64,000 nucleotides of DNA from CAZICM01 sp964537685 (GCA_964537685.1 CAZICM010000005.1:1-64000), one strand, 5' to 3'; shown: positions 24,088-33,194, numbered from the stretch's first letter. The notes: generated from the sequence alone by a model not told the origin. Program-made: numbers and translations.

Positions 24088-25833
24088 ATGAAACGGACTT
24101 TGGGTGTATCTCGCTTGTCTCATCTTGCGATGTTTGTTTGCGCGCTTTCCGTCTTTGGCTGCGGCGGAGCCCCGACGCCGCCTCCCAATACGGGCGGTAC
24201 AGATGCAAACTCGGCCGCGTCCAATGCTTCTTCAGGGGGTTCTTCGGGGGGAGGCGCGGCAGCAAGCGGTGGTTCGGGCTCGAGTGGGCAGGCGGCCGCG
24301 GCGAATCCTTTCGAGGTCAAGCGAAAGTTAAGAGAAGAGCGGGCGGTGGCCCTGGAGGATGGGCCGCTGGAAGCGTCGGCTCCCAAGTTGCCGCAGGCGC
24401 CAAAGGGGCTTCCGGCAGCGCCCAAGAGCTGTGATGCGTATGTGAAGCGGAAGGCGGAGAAGGCGCCCGCGTGCGGCGAGGCGGCGGCGGCGCTTTCGGC
24501 GTTGGATGCGGCGCTGGCCGAGGGGGATGCGGCGAAGCGGGATGCGAAATTGGCGGGGTTGGAGGCGTGTGCGGGGTTGCCCGCGGGCTTGGTGCGGGAG
24601 GTGCGGGTTGAGTTTGCGCCCGTGGAGTGTGGGGATGGGCTGGCGGAAACGGTGTTGAATTCGCCGCCCGCGAATATGCGAAAGCCTGCGTATTACGCGC
24701 TTTTGGGGCATGCGGTGGCGGCGCGGCTGGCGAGGACGGCGACGAATGCGCCCAAGATGTCGGGGCCTTTTACCCGAGACCGGGTGACGGCGTTTTTGCG
24801 GGGGCCGATGGTGGTCTGGATGAAGGAGCAGGCGGCTCTGATTGAAGAGCTTTCAAAAATAGGGTCTGGGCTGCCTTTTTATGGTCGCGGCGTGGCGGGT
24901 GTGGAGGCGGGGACGGCGGAGATGCGGATGGTGGAGACGGTGCGGAATGCGCCTCTTCCCAAGGAGCTTGCCGAGGATGAGGAGCTTCGCAATGTCTACT
25001 ACGGGCAGTTGGATCAAGAGCTCGATCCGCGCAAAGACCGGGGGCGGGATGCGGCGCTGGTGGGGCTGGGGAATTTGGCGATTTTGGGGGTGTTGAAGAG
25101 CGATCGGGTGGATCGGGCGAGGGCGCTTTTGTCGAAGCTGTATGGGGGGCGCCGTATTGATGCGCTGGATCCGGTTGTGCTTCCGCCGCTTGGGGCGTTT
25201 TCGCCGTCGTCGCTGGAGGAGCGTTTGGCGATGCGTTTGCCTACGTTTTCAGCGGGTTTGCTGCTCGAGCCGAAGGCGGCGCTGAAGGCGGGTACGCTGA
25301 GGGCGCTTTTGGAGAAGGGGATTGCTCCTTCGCATCGGGCGGTGCTGAATGATCCGAATTTGGCCGCGGATCTTCGGGGTTTGTATGCGCGGGCTCATGT
25401 GGAGCTTGGGCGTTTGTATTTCCGGGCGAGCGATTTTGATCGGGCGATTGCGCTTTTGTCGTCGGGGTTTCCTGACAATAAGCTGCCGGAGGATTTGGCG
25501 TTTTTGCTGGCGACGGCGATTGGTTTGGGCGATGGGCCGGAGGATGCCGGGGAAATGATGAGGCGGGCGCCTTTGGCTTCGATTGGTTTTGGGCAGGTGG
25601 GGGCGCTGGATTCGGTGGCAAAGGGGGGCGGGGCGTTTTCAGGGCCGGCGGCGCTAAATGCGGCGCTGATTCTGCAAATCGCTGCGCCTCATGGGGCGAA
25701 GGCTGCGTTTTGGAATGATGTGGCGGCTCGTTTTCAGCAGGCTGCTTCGATGTTGGGGGAGGGTCCGGCGAAGTCGCTGGCTAATGATCGGGCGAAGGCT
25801 GCGAAAGCTATTGCGGATGCGATTAAGGATTAA
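24088..25833 (+). CDS. Lipoprotein of unknown function, TPR-like alpha-helical
   Basis: The 581-aa protein has lipobox VFGC, then a Gly/Ser-rich spacer (about 25-75), then a helical body. I do not recognise the family. The stretch ELGRLYFRASDFDRAIALLSSGFPD near residue 450 is TPR-like, and LATAIGLGDGPEDAGEMM follows. The ATG at 24088 has GGAG upstream and fits the signal peptide; the open frame begins at 24061. The coding strand is strikingly rich in G over C, unlike most neighbours. An outer-membrane or periplasmic scaffolding role would be guesswork. Confidence 0.78.
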   Translation: MKRTLGVSRLSHLAMFVCALSVFGCGGAPTPPPNTGGTDANSAASNASSGGSSGGGAAASGGSGSSGQAAAANPFEVKRKLREERAVALEDGPLEASAPKLPQAPKGLPAAPKSCDAYVKRKAEKAPACGEAAAALSALDAALAEGDAAKRDAKLAGLEACAGLPAGLVREVRVEFAPVECGDGLAETVLNSPPANMRKPAYYALLGHAVAARLARTATNAPKMSGPFTRDRVTAFLRGPMVVWMKEQAALIEELSKIGSGLPFYGRGVAGVEAGTAEMRMVETVRNAPLPKELAEDEELRNVYYGQLDQELDPRKDRGRDAALVGLGNLAILGVLKSDRVDRARALLSKLYGGRRIDALDPVVLPPLGAFSPSSLEERLAMRLPTFSAGLLLEPKAALKAGTLRALLEKGIAPSHRAVLNDPNLAADLRGLYARAHVELGRLYFRASDFDRAIALLSSGFPDNKLPEDLAFLLATAIGLGDGPEDAGEMMRRAPLASIGFGQVGALDSVAKGGGAFSGPAALNAALILQIAAPHGAKAAFWNDVAARFQQAASMLGEGPAKSLANDRAKAAKAIADAIKD

Positions 25834-25877
25834 TTTTTAATATTTTTATCAAATTCGTCTGCAATTCTATTCAATTT

Positions 25878-25888
25878 ATTCTATCGAA
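25878..25888 (+). repeat. Copy of recurring AT-rich 11-mer
   Basis: ATTCTATCGAA, in an AT-rich 120-base gap between the lipoprotein and the micro-protein gene. Related copies are at 33106, 46693, 54963 and 61329. Confidence 0.35.
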
Positions 25889-25955
25889 CAATTCAATAAG
25901 ATTGAAGCGGCGCACAGCATTGACAGGGCGCGCTGGGCCGTGATTTACCGATTGA

Positions 25956-26165
25956 ATGAACAAGATCGGGAACGTGAAGCTGGGTGCGCTGGGCGTTTTT
26001 CTGGGTGTTTTTTTGACGGCTGGGTTGGTGTGGGCGGATGCGGCGCCGCGCTGTAAGTGCGAGGCGGCCGGGGCTATTCCTCCGGGCGGCCTGGCGGCGG
26101 GGATGGCGATGGCGGGCGCCGGTCTTTTGTTGGTTCTCCGCGGAAGAAGGCCCTCTGGATTATGA
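25956..26165 (+). CDS. Micro-protein: signal peptide plus MYXO-CTERM-like anchor
   Basis: The product is 69 aa. The first 30 residues are a signal peptide (KIGNVKLGALGVFLGVFL to WADA). A short Cys-containing link (PRCKCEAAG) follows, then a Gly/Ala/Leu helix and RGRR near the end. This is the layout of a MYXO-CTERM tag (Cys motif, helix, Arg cluster) with almost no passenger domain. Its stop overlaps the start of the glutathione reductase gene (ATGA at 26162), so the pair is probably translationally coupled. Either it is a small envelope protein, or a leader for gor. The ATG has no strong ribosome site. Confidence 0.6.
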   Translation: MNKIGNVKLGALGVFLGVFLTAGLVWADAAPRCKCEAAGAIPPGGLAAGMAMAGAGLLLVLRGRRPSGL

Positions 26166-27544
26166 GTCAATACGATTTTGATATGCTGACGATCGGGGCC
26201 GGCTCGGGCGGTGTGGCGTCGAGCCGGAGGGCCGGTTCTTATGGGGCGCGGGTCGCTATTTGCGAGGAAAGCCGGGTGGGCGGGACCTGCGTGATCCGGG
26301 GTTGTGTGCCAAAGAAGTTGCTCGTGTATGCTTCTGAGTTTCAGGGCGAATTCGAGGATGCGGCGGGTTTCGGCTGGACGGTGGGCGAGAGTTTTTTGGA
26401 TTGGGGGAGGCTCATCGAGCGTAAAAATAATGAAATCGATCGTTTAAATGGGATATATCTTCGGCTTTTAAGAGATTCGGGGGTGAAGCTGCTGGAGGGC
26501 AGGGCTACCGTATTGGATGCTCATACGGTGCAGGTGGGAGATAAAACATATACGGCGGAGTATTTGCTGATTGCAACGGGGAGCCGGCCCTCTTTGCCCC
26601 GGGTTCCGGGTATTGAGCATGCAATTACATCGAATGAGGCGCTGGATTTACCAAAGCTTCCCAATCGCATCACGATTGTGGGGGGCGGTTATATTGGCGT
26701 GGAGTTCGCGGGTATTTTTAATTCGGCCGGTGTGAAAGTAACGATGGTCATCCGGGGCGATACGGTGCTCCGGGGTTTCGATGATGATATCCGGGCGGCT
26801 TTGACCAATGAAATGAGGAAGCGGGGTATTGAAATCCGCTGTGAGACGCTGATTGCCGATATCGAAAAGCGGCCGGATGGTTCGCTGAATTTAATGACCA
26901 AACGCGGCGATACCATCGAGGCCGATGAAGTGATGTATGCGACAGGGCGTGTTCCCAATACAAACGGAATTGGGCTCGCTGAAGCGGGGGTGGTGCTCGA
27001 TGAGGTGGGTGCCGTGTCGGTTCATCCCAATTCTCAGTCGGTTTCAGTGCCGAATATTTATGCCGTCGGCGATTGTACCAATCGAATGAATTTAACACCC
27101 GTTGCAATTGCCGAAGGGCGGGCCGTCGCGGAGTCGCTGTTTAACCGGCGGCCAATGACGGTGGATCACCACAATGTGCCGACGGCGGTGTTTAGTCAGC
27201 CTCCGGTGGGAACGGTGGGCCTGACGGAGCAGGAGGCGAGGCGGCGGCTGGGGCAGGTCGATGTGTATGTGACCAGCTTTAGGCCAATGCGGCATACGCT
27301 GAGCGGGCGGGATGAGCGCACGATGATGAAGCTTCTGTGTGAGCGCAGTTCGCAGAAAGTCGTGGGCGTTCATATGGTGGGCGCGGATGCTCCTGAAATT
27401 GTGCAGGGTTTTGCTGTTGCTTTGCGTTTAGGCGCCACCAAAGCAGATTTCGACACGACGATCGGGGTTCATCCGTCGGCCGGCGAGGAGTTCTTTACGA
27501 TGCGCGATAAACGTCCCGACCACCTGCCAGAGCCTCATTCCTAA
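26162..27544 (+). CDS. gor: Glutathione-disulfide reductase
   Basis: The 460-aa class I flavoprotein disulfide reductase keeps cytoplasmic glutathione reduced using NADPH. The FAD motif is IGAGSGGVASSRRA, the redox pair is C43/C48 in GGTCVIRGCVPKK, and the NAD(P) motif is IVGGGYIGVEFAG. The C-terminal HPSAGEEFF holds the catalytic His-Glu pair. GCVPKK rather than GCIPSK points to glutathione reductase instead of dihydrolipoamide dehydrogenase. The frame is open further upstream, but the ATG at 26162 matches the family N-terminus. Overlaps the micro-protein stop by four bases. Confidence 0.95.
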   Translation: MSQYDFDMLTIGAGSGGVASSRRAGSYGARVAICEESRVGGTCVIRGCVPKKLLVYASEFQGEFEDAAGFGWTVGESFLDWGRLIERKNNEIDRLNGIYLRLLRDSGVKLLEGRATVLDAHTVQVGDKTYTAEYLLIATGSRPSLPRVPGIEHAITSNEALDLPKLPNRITIVGGGYIGVEFAGIFNSAGVKVTMVIRGDTVLRGFDDDIRAALTNEMRKRGIEIRCETLIADIEKRPDGSLNLMTKRGDTIEADEVMYATGRVPNTNGIGLAEAGVVLDEVGAVSVHPNSQSVSVPNIYAVGDCTNRMNLTPVAIAEGRAVAESLFNRRPMTVDHHNVPTAVFSQPPVGTVGLTEQEARRRLGQVDVYVTSFRPMRHTLSGRDERTMMKLLCERSSQKVVGVHMVGADAPEIVQGFAVALRLGATKADFDTTIGVHPSAGEEFFTMRDKRPDHLPEPHS

Positions 27545-27635
27545 CAGCTTTGCCCCCTTCCCCGACTTTCCTTCGCGCGGCTTGAGTCTTGTGTTGTTGT
27601 CACCCGCGCGCTTCCGGTAGGTTCGCTCTTCCCCT

Positions 27636-28451
27636 ATGCAGACGAAACCCTTCCGTTTCGCCGATGTCCGCTCTTCTGCGCCGATATCGGAACAACCGTT
27701 TTGCTCACCGCCGCGCTCACGCGCAAAAGCCGCCCGCATCCTGTTCCGGATGGCGTTCGCCTTGGCTGTCGTGGCTCTGCCAGCGGCGGCTTCAGGCGCG
27801 AACATCAAAGGAAAAATTACGGGCGCCGCCAAGCTGCTCAATCCCGTGTGGAATGAGGCGAAGGAGGCCGGCTCTCACCGCTATACCTTCCGCGAGCCTT
27901 CGCCGACGGTGCGGCCGGATGTGCGCAATTTGACATCGCATCTTCCGAAAGAGCTGTGCATCGTGGCTCTCGGCGAAAAGGGCGAGGCGCTGAAAGTTCC
28001 GCTGCGCGTGACGCTCTCAGGCGGGCGTACAACGCCGGTGACGCTGGTGGTCGCCGAAGGTCAGCAAGTTCAATTTGAAAACCGCGATCCGTTCCCTCAT
28101 AAGCTGGCTGAAGCCAGCGGTAAGGGCGGGTTTGTGGCCGCGGAAATCGCTCCGACCAAGAGCCGGGCATGGACGCCTCCAGGGCCGGGGAAATACGAGT
28201 TTAGGGATGCGCTGGCGCCGAGCATCCGTTCGTGGATTGTGGTCGAGCCCAAGGCTGTGGCGATCGCTTATCCGGATCGCAAAGGCGATTTCGCACTCGA
28301 TGTCCCGCCGGGTACGTACAAGCTGCGGGGCTATCACAACGGCGAGCCTGTGGGGAAAGAGCTCGAGGTCACTGTGCAGACGGTCGATATCGGCTTGAAT
28401 AATCCGCTCGTTGTCGGCGAAAGCGATGCAAACGCCGCAGGAGGCAAGTAG
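27636..28451 (+). CDS. Secreted cupredoxin-like/carboxypeptidase-regulatory-like protein
   Basis: The 271-aa frame contains an internal signal peptide (MAFALAVVALPAAASGA, near residues 39-55), so the real start may be the ATG at 27750. Residues 130-200 or so (TLVVAEGQQVQFENRDPFPHKL, PGPGKYEFRDALAPSIRSWIVV) have the beta-sandwich pattern of cupredoxins, but the Cys and second His of a type I copper site are not visible, so copper binding is doubtful. The last 60 residues (GDFALDVPPGTYKLRGYHNGE) look like a prealbumin-type beta module. Its stop is adjacent to the next start, so it is the first gene of a likely operon with the membrane sensor. Confidence 0.75.
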   Translation: MQTKPFRFADVRSSAPISEQPFCSPPRSRAKAARILFRMAFALAVVALPAAASGANIKGKITGAAKLLNPVWNEAKEAGSHRYTFREPSPTVRPDVRNLTSHLPKELCIVALGEKGEALKVPLRVTLSGGRTTPVTLVVAEGQQVQFENRDPFPHKLAEASGKGGFVAAEIAPTKSRAWTPPGPGKYEFRDALAPSIRSWIVVEPKAVAIAYPDRKGDFALDVPPGTYKLRGYHNGEPVGKELEVTVQTVDIGLNNPLVVGESDANAAGGK

Positions 28452-30425
28452 ATGCTTCTCTCCCGCTTTTGGTACATCGTTCTCGCCCTTGCGCTGGGCG
28501 CGTCGATTTTCATCTTGTTCATGGCGCGCCAGCTCTACAACCGCGCGGGTTCCCGGGCGATGTCGGAAGCCTTGGCGGCGGACTCAAGCGCCGTTGAATG
28601 GTTTTTGAAGGATGATGCGAGGCGCAGGGCGAGCGCGCTGATTCCGGTGAGCTTGAATCCCGAGCTGCGCGGGCAATTGGCGAAGGCTTCGGCAGAAGCG
28701 CAATCGCCGCGCGAGGTAAAGGAAAAGGCGCGGGCGACGCTGCGCAAGCTCGCGGATGAAGTCTCGCCGGATCTCAAGTTCGATGTGGTGTGGGCGGTGG
28801 ACGCCTATGGCCGCGTGATCGCGAACGTCGGCTTTGAGCATGGCGTGGAAGACTGGGATATGGGCGGCTATTCGGTGGTGGCGGATGCGCTGCACGGATG
28901 GATCGGCGATGACGCATGGGTGTGGAAAGGCCGCATCTACCGCATTGTCGCGCGCCCTGTTGAGCAGGAAGTGAACGGCGAGCCTGTGGGCGCCGTGGTG
29001 GGCGCGAAGATTGTCGACGATACCTTTGCGCGGGGCGTGACGAAGCGGACGGGAGCGGCGGTAGGCTTCTATGCAGAGGGCGCCCGCGTGGCGTCCGGCG
29101 CGCCCGAGGGTTTTGATAAGGCGAATCTGGATCAGATCACGCAAGACCTTAAATACCTCGAGGAGAACAAGGACTACCAAGAGAAGGGGCGCAGCGAAGT
29201 CCGGGTGATCGGCGAGCATTTGGGTGTTGTGTACGCGCGCATGCCGGGCGAGGCGTGGGAGCTCGGAGCGGGCTATGCCGTGGGAAGGCTGGCCGTCGCG
29301 GTGGACTCGCCCTTCGATTTTCTCAACAAGGCGGACAACACCGATAAAGCCAAGGTGCCGCTCTTGTTCATCATTTTGGGGATTGTGGGCGTTGCGGCGC
29401 TCGGTCTGTTTTTCTCGATCCTCGAGCACACGATGCCGCTTGGCACGTTCCGCAAGGAAGCGGCGCGGCTTGCGAAGGGCGAAATCGATGTGTTTCAGCC
29501 CAGCCGTTTCCGCGGCATTTACAAGAAGATTGCGTCGGATTTGAACGACGGGATGGAGAAGGTCGCAGCCAAGGGCGGTGTGCCGAGAAAGGCGGCCGAT
29601 TTGGAGCAAGTGCTCGGCCCGATTCCAGCGCAGCCGACCATGAGCGCGTTCTCTGTGCCTGGTCCCGGCGAATCGACGATGCCTTCGCCCGCGGCTTCAT
29701 CGGGGCCGAAGTTGATGAAGCCTTTGCCGCGCGCTTCGAAGAAGGACAAATCGGCAGGCGAGAGCTCGGGAATTAAGCCTAGTCCTGTCTCCGATATGAA
29801 GAACGATCCGATGGCGGATTTGTTCGGCCCTTCGGAGCCCACAGCACCGCCTCCCGAGAAGAAGCTGCCCACGCCTCCGAGCAAGGGTGAAACCGAGGAA
29901 GCGACGGTTGAGGCACCGACCTTAGCATCTCCTGCGAAGGAAGAGCCCGCACCCCAGGCCGTTGAAGCGCCTGAACCGGTGAAGGCTGTTGTTGCACCGG
30001 CACCCGCCAAGGCTGCTGTTCCCGCACCCGCACCTCTGAAGGCCGCGGCGGCTCCAGCTCCGGCGGCGGCTCCGGCTCCGGCGGCGGTTCCAGCACCTGC
30101 AGCAGCAGCAGCAAAGCCCGCGGCAGCCAAACCTCCGCCCCTCGCGACACCGCCCACCGTCACAGAAGGATCGGTTGCAATGGCCGTTCCCACATCGGAC
30201 GGCGTGCCCAGCGAAGAAGACGAATGGCGCAAGACCTACGACGAATTCTTGGCCATGAAGAAGCAGTGCGGCGAGCCCACGGCCGGCCTGACCTTCGATA
30301 AATTCAAGGTCACGCTGCAGCGCAACAAAGATGCCTTGGTGCAACGCCATGGCGTGAACCGCGTCAAATTCACGGTCTACGTGAAAGATGGCAAGGCCGC
30401 GCTTAAGGCTTCGCCCGTCAAATAA
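28452..30425 (+). CDS. Membrane sensor-like protein of the MXAN_5187 type
   Basis: The 657-aa protein has an N-terminal membrane helix (YIVLALALGASIFILFMA), an extracytoplasmic domain (about 30-280) with a dCACHE/PAS-like pattern (FDVVWAVDAYGRVIANVG, YRIVARPVEQE), a second helix (VPLLFIILGIVGVAALGLFF, about 300-320) and a HAMP-like segment (RLAKGEIDVFQPSRF). A long Ala/Pro/Lys-rich linker (about 380-560) precedes a compact C-terminal domain (EEDEWRKTYDEFLAMKKQCG to FTVYVKDGKAAL) that I recall as the MXAN_5187 C-terminal domain of myxobacteria. No kinase or methyl-accepting domain is present, so how it signals is unknown. Starts directly after the upstream stop. Confidence 0.82.
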   Translation: MLLSRFWYIVLALALGASIFILFMARQLYNRAGSRAMSEALAADSSAVEWFLKDDARRRASALIPVSLNPELRGQLAKASAEAQSPREVKEKARATLRKLADEVSPDLKFDVVWAVDAYGRVIANVGFEHGVEDWDMGGYSVVADALHGWIGDDAWVWKGRIYRIVARPVEQEVNGEPVGAVVGAKIVDDTFARGVTKRTGAAVGFYAEGARVASGAPEGFDKANLDQITQDLKYLEENKDYQEKGRSEVRVIGEHLGVVYARMPGEAWELGAGYAVGRLAVAVDSPFDFLNKADNTDKAKVPLLFIILGIVGVAALGLFFSILEHTMPLGTFRKEAARLAKGEIDVFQPSRFRGIYKKIASDLNDGMEKVAAKGGVPRKAADLEQVLGPIPAQPTMSAFSVPGPGESTMPSPAASSGPKLMKPLPRASKKDKSAGESSGIKPSPVSDMKNDPMADLFGPSEPTAPPPEKKLPTPPSKGETEEATVEAPTLASPAKEEPAPQAVEAPEPVKAVVAPAPAKAAVPAPAPLKAAAAPAPAAAPAPAAVPAPAAAAAKPAAAKPPPLATPPTVTEGSVAMAVPTSDGVPSEEDEWRKTYDEFLAMKKQCGEPTAGLTFDKFKVTLQRNKDALVQRHGVNRVKFTVYVKDGKAALKASPVK

Positions 30426-30507
30426 GTCTCCTCAGAAAACGAATCCAACACCATCTCCCCTTGCCGCGCTTCCCGTCCGGTGATGGAAGGACTAGGGGCG
30501 CAGATCC

Positions 30508-30549
30508 GCCAATCGCCTTGCCCGCGTGGCTGTGGCATTGGCGATTGGC
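30508..30549. promoter_or_regulatory. Inverted repeat upstream of the FadL-like porin gene
   Basis: GCCAATCGCC (30508-30517) is complementary to GGCGATTGGC (30540-30549), a perfect 10-bp pair with a 22-base loop that contains a further TGCC/GGCA pair. No T run follows, so it is a poor intrinsic terminator; an attenuator or protein site is possible. Confidence 0.4.
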
Positions 30550-30595
30550 ATTAAAAACACCGAGCAACGCTAACCAAAAACTTTCGAGGGATGTG

Positions 30596-32188
30596 ATGCG
30601 ACGCCAGCATCTTGTTTTCGCTCTTTGTGCCGCAACCTCCATCAGCGTCGCCGCAAGCGCGCAAGCCTCATCCGGAATTGACTCTCCAGAAAGCGGTGTC
30701 GTTCAGGTTGGGCGCGGAGGCGCATGGCTCGCGCGTGCGGACGATCCCCTCGCGGCTTATTTCAATCCAGCCGGCCTTGTCCGCCAAAGCTCGGGCGTTC
30801 ACGCCGGCTTGCATCTGATGTTTCTGGATCGCTGTTTCACGCGCCTCAATGCGAGCGGCCAGCCTGTATCGCCCGGAGGAAGCGTTCCCGGCCCCGGAGC
30901 AGAGGGAGGCCCGCCCGCTGAAGTGTGCGCTGAATCGAGTCCTTTTCCGAACCCGCAGCTCGGCGCAAACTTTCGCATTAACGACAAACTCGCGGCCGGT
31001 TTTAGCTTCTTTGGGCCTCATGGCGTGGGCAAGGCCGAATGGCCCGAATCGCTCACCTACGTGAACAAATTCGGCATCGAGGTCACCCAGCCTGCCCCGC
31101 AGCGCTACATGCTCATCAAATCGGACAGCACGATTTTGCTTCCGACGCTGTCGGTCAGTTATGCGGTGAACGATGAACTCGCCATAGGTGCCGGATTTAT
31201 CTGGGGAATGGCCTTCATCGAGTTTTTAAATTTCACCGAGGGGCTCTCGCCCATGCCTGCGGCCGGCGAGCAGCCTCGCGATGATTTCTTCGCTCACCTC
31301 GACGTTCAAGCGAACCTAAAGGCAAAAGACTTGTTTATCCCGGGCATTGTGCTCGGCGGCATTTGGTCTCCATCGCGGCTGCTCGACGTGGCCGCATGGC
31401 TGAAGTGGCAAGACGCCATCAATAGCAAAGCCGATCTCGAAGCCACATCGCTCTATTGGAAGCAAGCGGGCCCGGTCAACGACGATCCCTGCCTGATGAA
31501 AGACAGCGACACGGATAACGATATGGGCGAAGGCTGCAATATCACCAACGAACCGGGCGCGGGCGATTTGGTCTTCCGCATTCCGATGGAAGCCAAGCTG
31601 GGGTTTCGCTTTCATATGCCGCGCGGCCCAAGCCAAAAGCGTCCCGAATGGGCTTCCAAACCCGGCGTCCGCGATTTTTTGAGCGAAGATCTATTCGACC
31701 TCGAGATGAACTTCACCTACGCGCGAAATAGCGTCGTCGATAACCTCGAGCTTCGCTTCAAGCCAGACATCCCCATCCGGGGCACGCCTGGATCTGCCCC
31801 TGAAAACTCGGATGTGGCGCACAAATGGAAAGACGTCTTCGGCGTTCGCGTCGGCGGCGACTACGTGGCGATTCCCAACAAACTCGCGGTGCGGGCGGGC
31901 GCCTTCTACGAATCCAAGGGCCAAGACGACCGCTATCTCAACATCGATTTTCATCTGGGAGCGCGCCTTGGCTTATCCGCGGGCGCGACCTTCCGCGTGT
32001 GGCGCGTCGATATTTCCGCGGCCTATCAGCACACTTTCTTCGAGACCTTGGACAACAAAGGCAAAGGCGAACTCAAGGCCATTTCGGGCGACAAGCTCAC
32101 CGGCTACCGAAGCGTGCAAGCCATCAACGGTGGAAGCCTTCGCTCGAGCCTCGATGAAGTTGGCCTTGCCGGAACGCTTCGCTTCTGA
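30596..32188 (+). CDS. FadL/OmpP1-like outer-membrane transport protein
   Basis: The 530-aa protein has a signal peptide (to AQAS) and GVVQVGRGGAWLARADDPLAAYFNPAGLV, the typical N-terminal hatch region of the FadL/TodX family (PF03349). Alternating beta strands run to the final LAGTLRF, whose terminal Phe is the outer-membrane insertion signal. FadL proteins import long-chain fatty acids or hydrophobic compounds. An insert near residues 285-330 (DPCLMKDSDTDNDMGEGCNI) carries two Cys and many Asp and may be a surface loop. The ATG at 30596 has GAGG upstream; the frame is open to 30461. Confidence 0.88.
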   Translation: MRRQHLVFALCAATSISVAASAQASSGIDSPESGVVQVGRGGAWLARADDPLAAYFNPAGLVRQSSGVHAGLHLMFLDRCFTRLNASGQPVSPGGSVPGPGAEGGPPAEVCAESSPFPNPQLGANFRINDKLAAGFSFFGPHGVGKAEWPESLTYVNKFGIEVTQPAPQRYMLIKSDSTILLPTLSVSYAVNDELAIGAGFIWGMAFIEFLNFTEGLSPMPAAGEQPRDDFFAHLDVQANLKAKDLFIPGIVLGGIWSPSRLLDVAAWLKWQDAINSKADLEATSLYWKQAGPVNDDPCLMKDSDTDNDMGEGCNITNEPGAGDLVFRIPMEAKLGFRFHMPRGPSQKRPEWASKPGVRDFLSEDLFDLEMNFTYARNSVVDNLELRFKPDIPIRGTPGSAPENSDVAHKWKDVFGVRVGGDYVAIPNKLAVRAGAFYESKGQDDRYLNIDFHLGARLGLSAGATFRVWRVDISAAYQHTFFETLDNKGKGELKAISGDKLTGYRSVQAINGGSLRSSLDEVGLAGTLRF

Positions 32189-32221
32189 GCTTTCAGCGCA
32201 AAGCTCGCTTGAAACAAGCGC

Positions 32222-33034
32222 ATGATCGACAAAGCCGTCATTTTGGCCGCCGGGCAGGGCAATCGCATCGGTGCCTTGTCCGGCGAGCTCCCCAAACCCC
32301 TGCTTCCCCTGTCTGGAATCGCCGGCTCCGTCCCCACTTTTCTCGACTGGCATGCCCGCGCCTTGGAGCGCGCTGGATGTAAAGAAGCTTATTTTGTAGG
32401 CAATTCCAAGACGTTCGGCACGCCCCTGCCCTCATCGGCCTCCATGCGGTGCACCTGGATTCTCAATCCCACGCAGGATTTATCCACATCGGGCAGCGCG
32501 CACTCCACTTGGTTTGCCTGGAACAGCGGCTATCCCATCCTCGATGGAAAGTCCCGCGTTGTCCTGATGGACGCCGACCTGATCTACCACCCCGATATTC
32601 TCAATGTGCTCGCCGCGCATCCCTCAACGCACTCAAAAACCCTGGTTTGCACAGACTTTCGAAACACCCAAGAAGAGGTGCTTGTCTTTGCCGATCCCAA
32701 AGCGCCCCACGAAGCGCGCCTTCACGGAAAGGGCATGCAACACACGCCCATGACCGAAGGCTACATTTGCGCGGGCGAAGCGACGGGCATTCTCTTATGG
32801 GAACCCGGCGATCACGAGGCACTCGCGCGTATCACCGACTGGATCGTTCACTTCTCGACCGCAAAAACCCGAAGCGAACACGAAGACATCAGCCAGCGCA
32901 TGATGCTGCTCGGCCGGGTTCACATCGCCGGCTTCGGACCCGAGTTGCCCTTTATGGAGTGCGACACGCCTTCAGAATATGAAACAATCACCAAAGAAAT
33001 GTATCCTCGCCTTCGGGATTGTCTTTCATTTTAG
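32222..33034 (+). CDS. Sugar-phosphate/choline-phosphate nucleotidyltransferase-like protein
   Basis: The 270-aa GT-A fold protein has the signature AVILAAGQGNRIGALSGELPKPLLPL, corresponding to the nucleotide-binding loop with Lys of the RmlA/LicC family. The metal-binding Asp pair lies in RVVLMDADLIYHPDIL. It probably couples CTP or another NTP to a phosphorylated head group or sugar; the substrate cannot be read from sequence. The stretch HTPMTEGYICAGEATGILLW is specific to the LicC-like branch as far as I recall. It follows the porin gene by 33 bases. Confidence 0.8.
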   Translation: MIDKAVILAAGQGNRIGALSGELPKPLLPLSGIAGSVPTFLDWHARALERAGCKEAYFVGNSKTFGTPLPSSASMRCTWILNPTQDLSTSGSAHSTWFAWNSGYPILDGKSRVVLMDADLIYHPDILNVLAAHPSTHSKTLVCTDFRNTQEEVLVFADPKAPHEARLHGKGMQHTPMTEGYICAGEATGILLWEPGDHEALARITDWIVHFSTAKTRSEHEDISQRMMLLGRVHIAGFGPELPFMECDTPSEYETITKEMYPRLRDCLSF

Positions 33035-33074
33035 TTAAATTGCCCATTCAGCCGGCTCCATTGCCCGCGATGCG

Positions 33075-33106
33075 ATTGTTTCAATCCAACAAATATATTG
33101 AACAAT
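33075..33106. promoter_or_regulatory. Imperfect palindrome in the trxB leader
   Basis: ATTGTTTCAAT (33075-33085) and ATTGAACAAT (33097-33106) are near-complementary arms with an 11-base AT-rich centre, about 90 bases before trxB. It could be an operator. A copy of the recurring 11-mer overlaps its right end. Confidence 0.3.
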
Positions 33107-33116
33107 TCGATAAAAT
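33106..33116 (-). repeat. Copy of recurring AT-rich 11-mer
   Basis: On the minus strand it reads ATTTTATCGAA. It lies in the leader of the trxB gene. Confidence 0.35.
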
Positions 33117-33194
33117 CAAAACCAGCCCTCAACATTGGTGCGTTCCCTAAACGCTTCCGTGCCGGACCAAGCGCGCCTATAAAGACCGCCCTCT

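Noticed and set aside
27636..28451. Blue copper protein
   Set aside because: The fold looks right, but the Cys and second His of the copper site are missing.
28584..29609. 341-codon antisense frame within the membrane sensor gene
   Set aside because: It is antisense to a well-supported gene with clear membrane topology; its own translation is Arg/His-rich and without domains, as expected for a high-GC shadow frame.
33090..33120. Possible dif recombination site near the apparent skew switch
   Set aside because: The AT-rich palindrome does not match the 28-base XerCD consensus closely enough.
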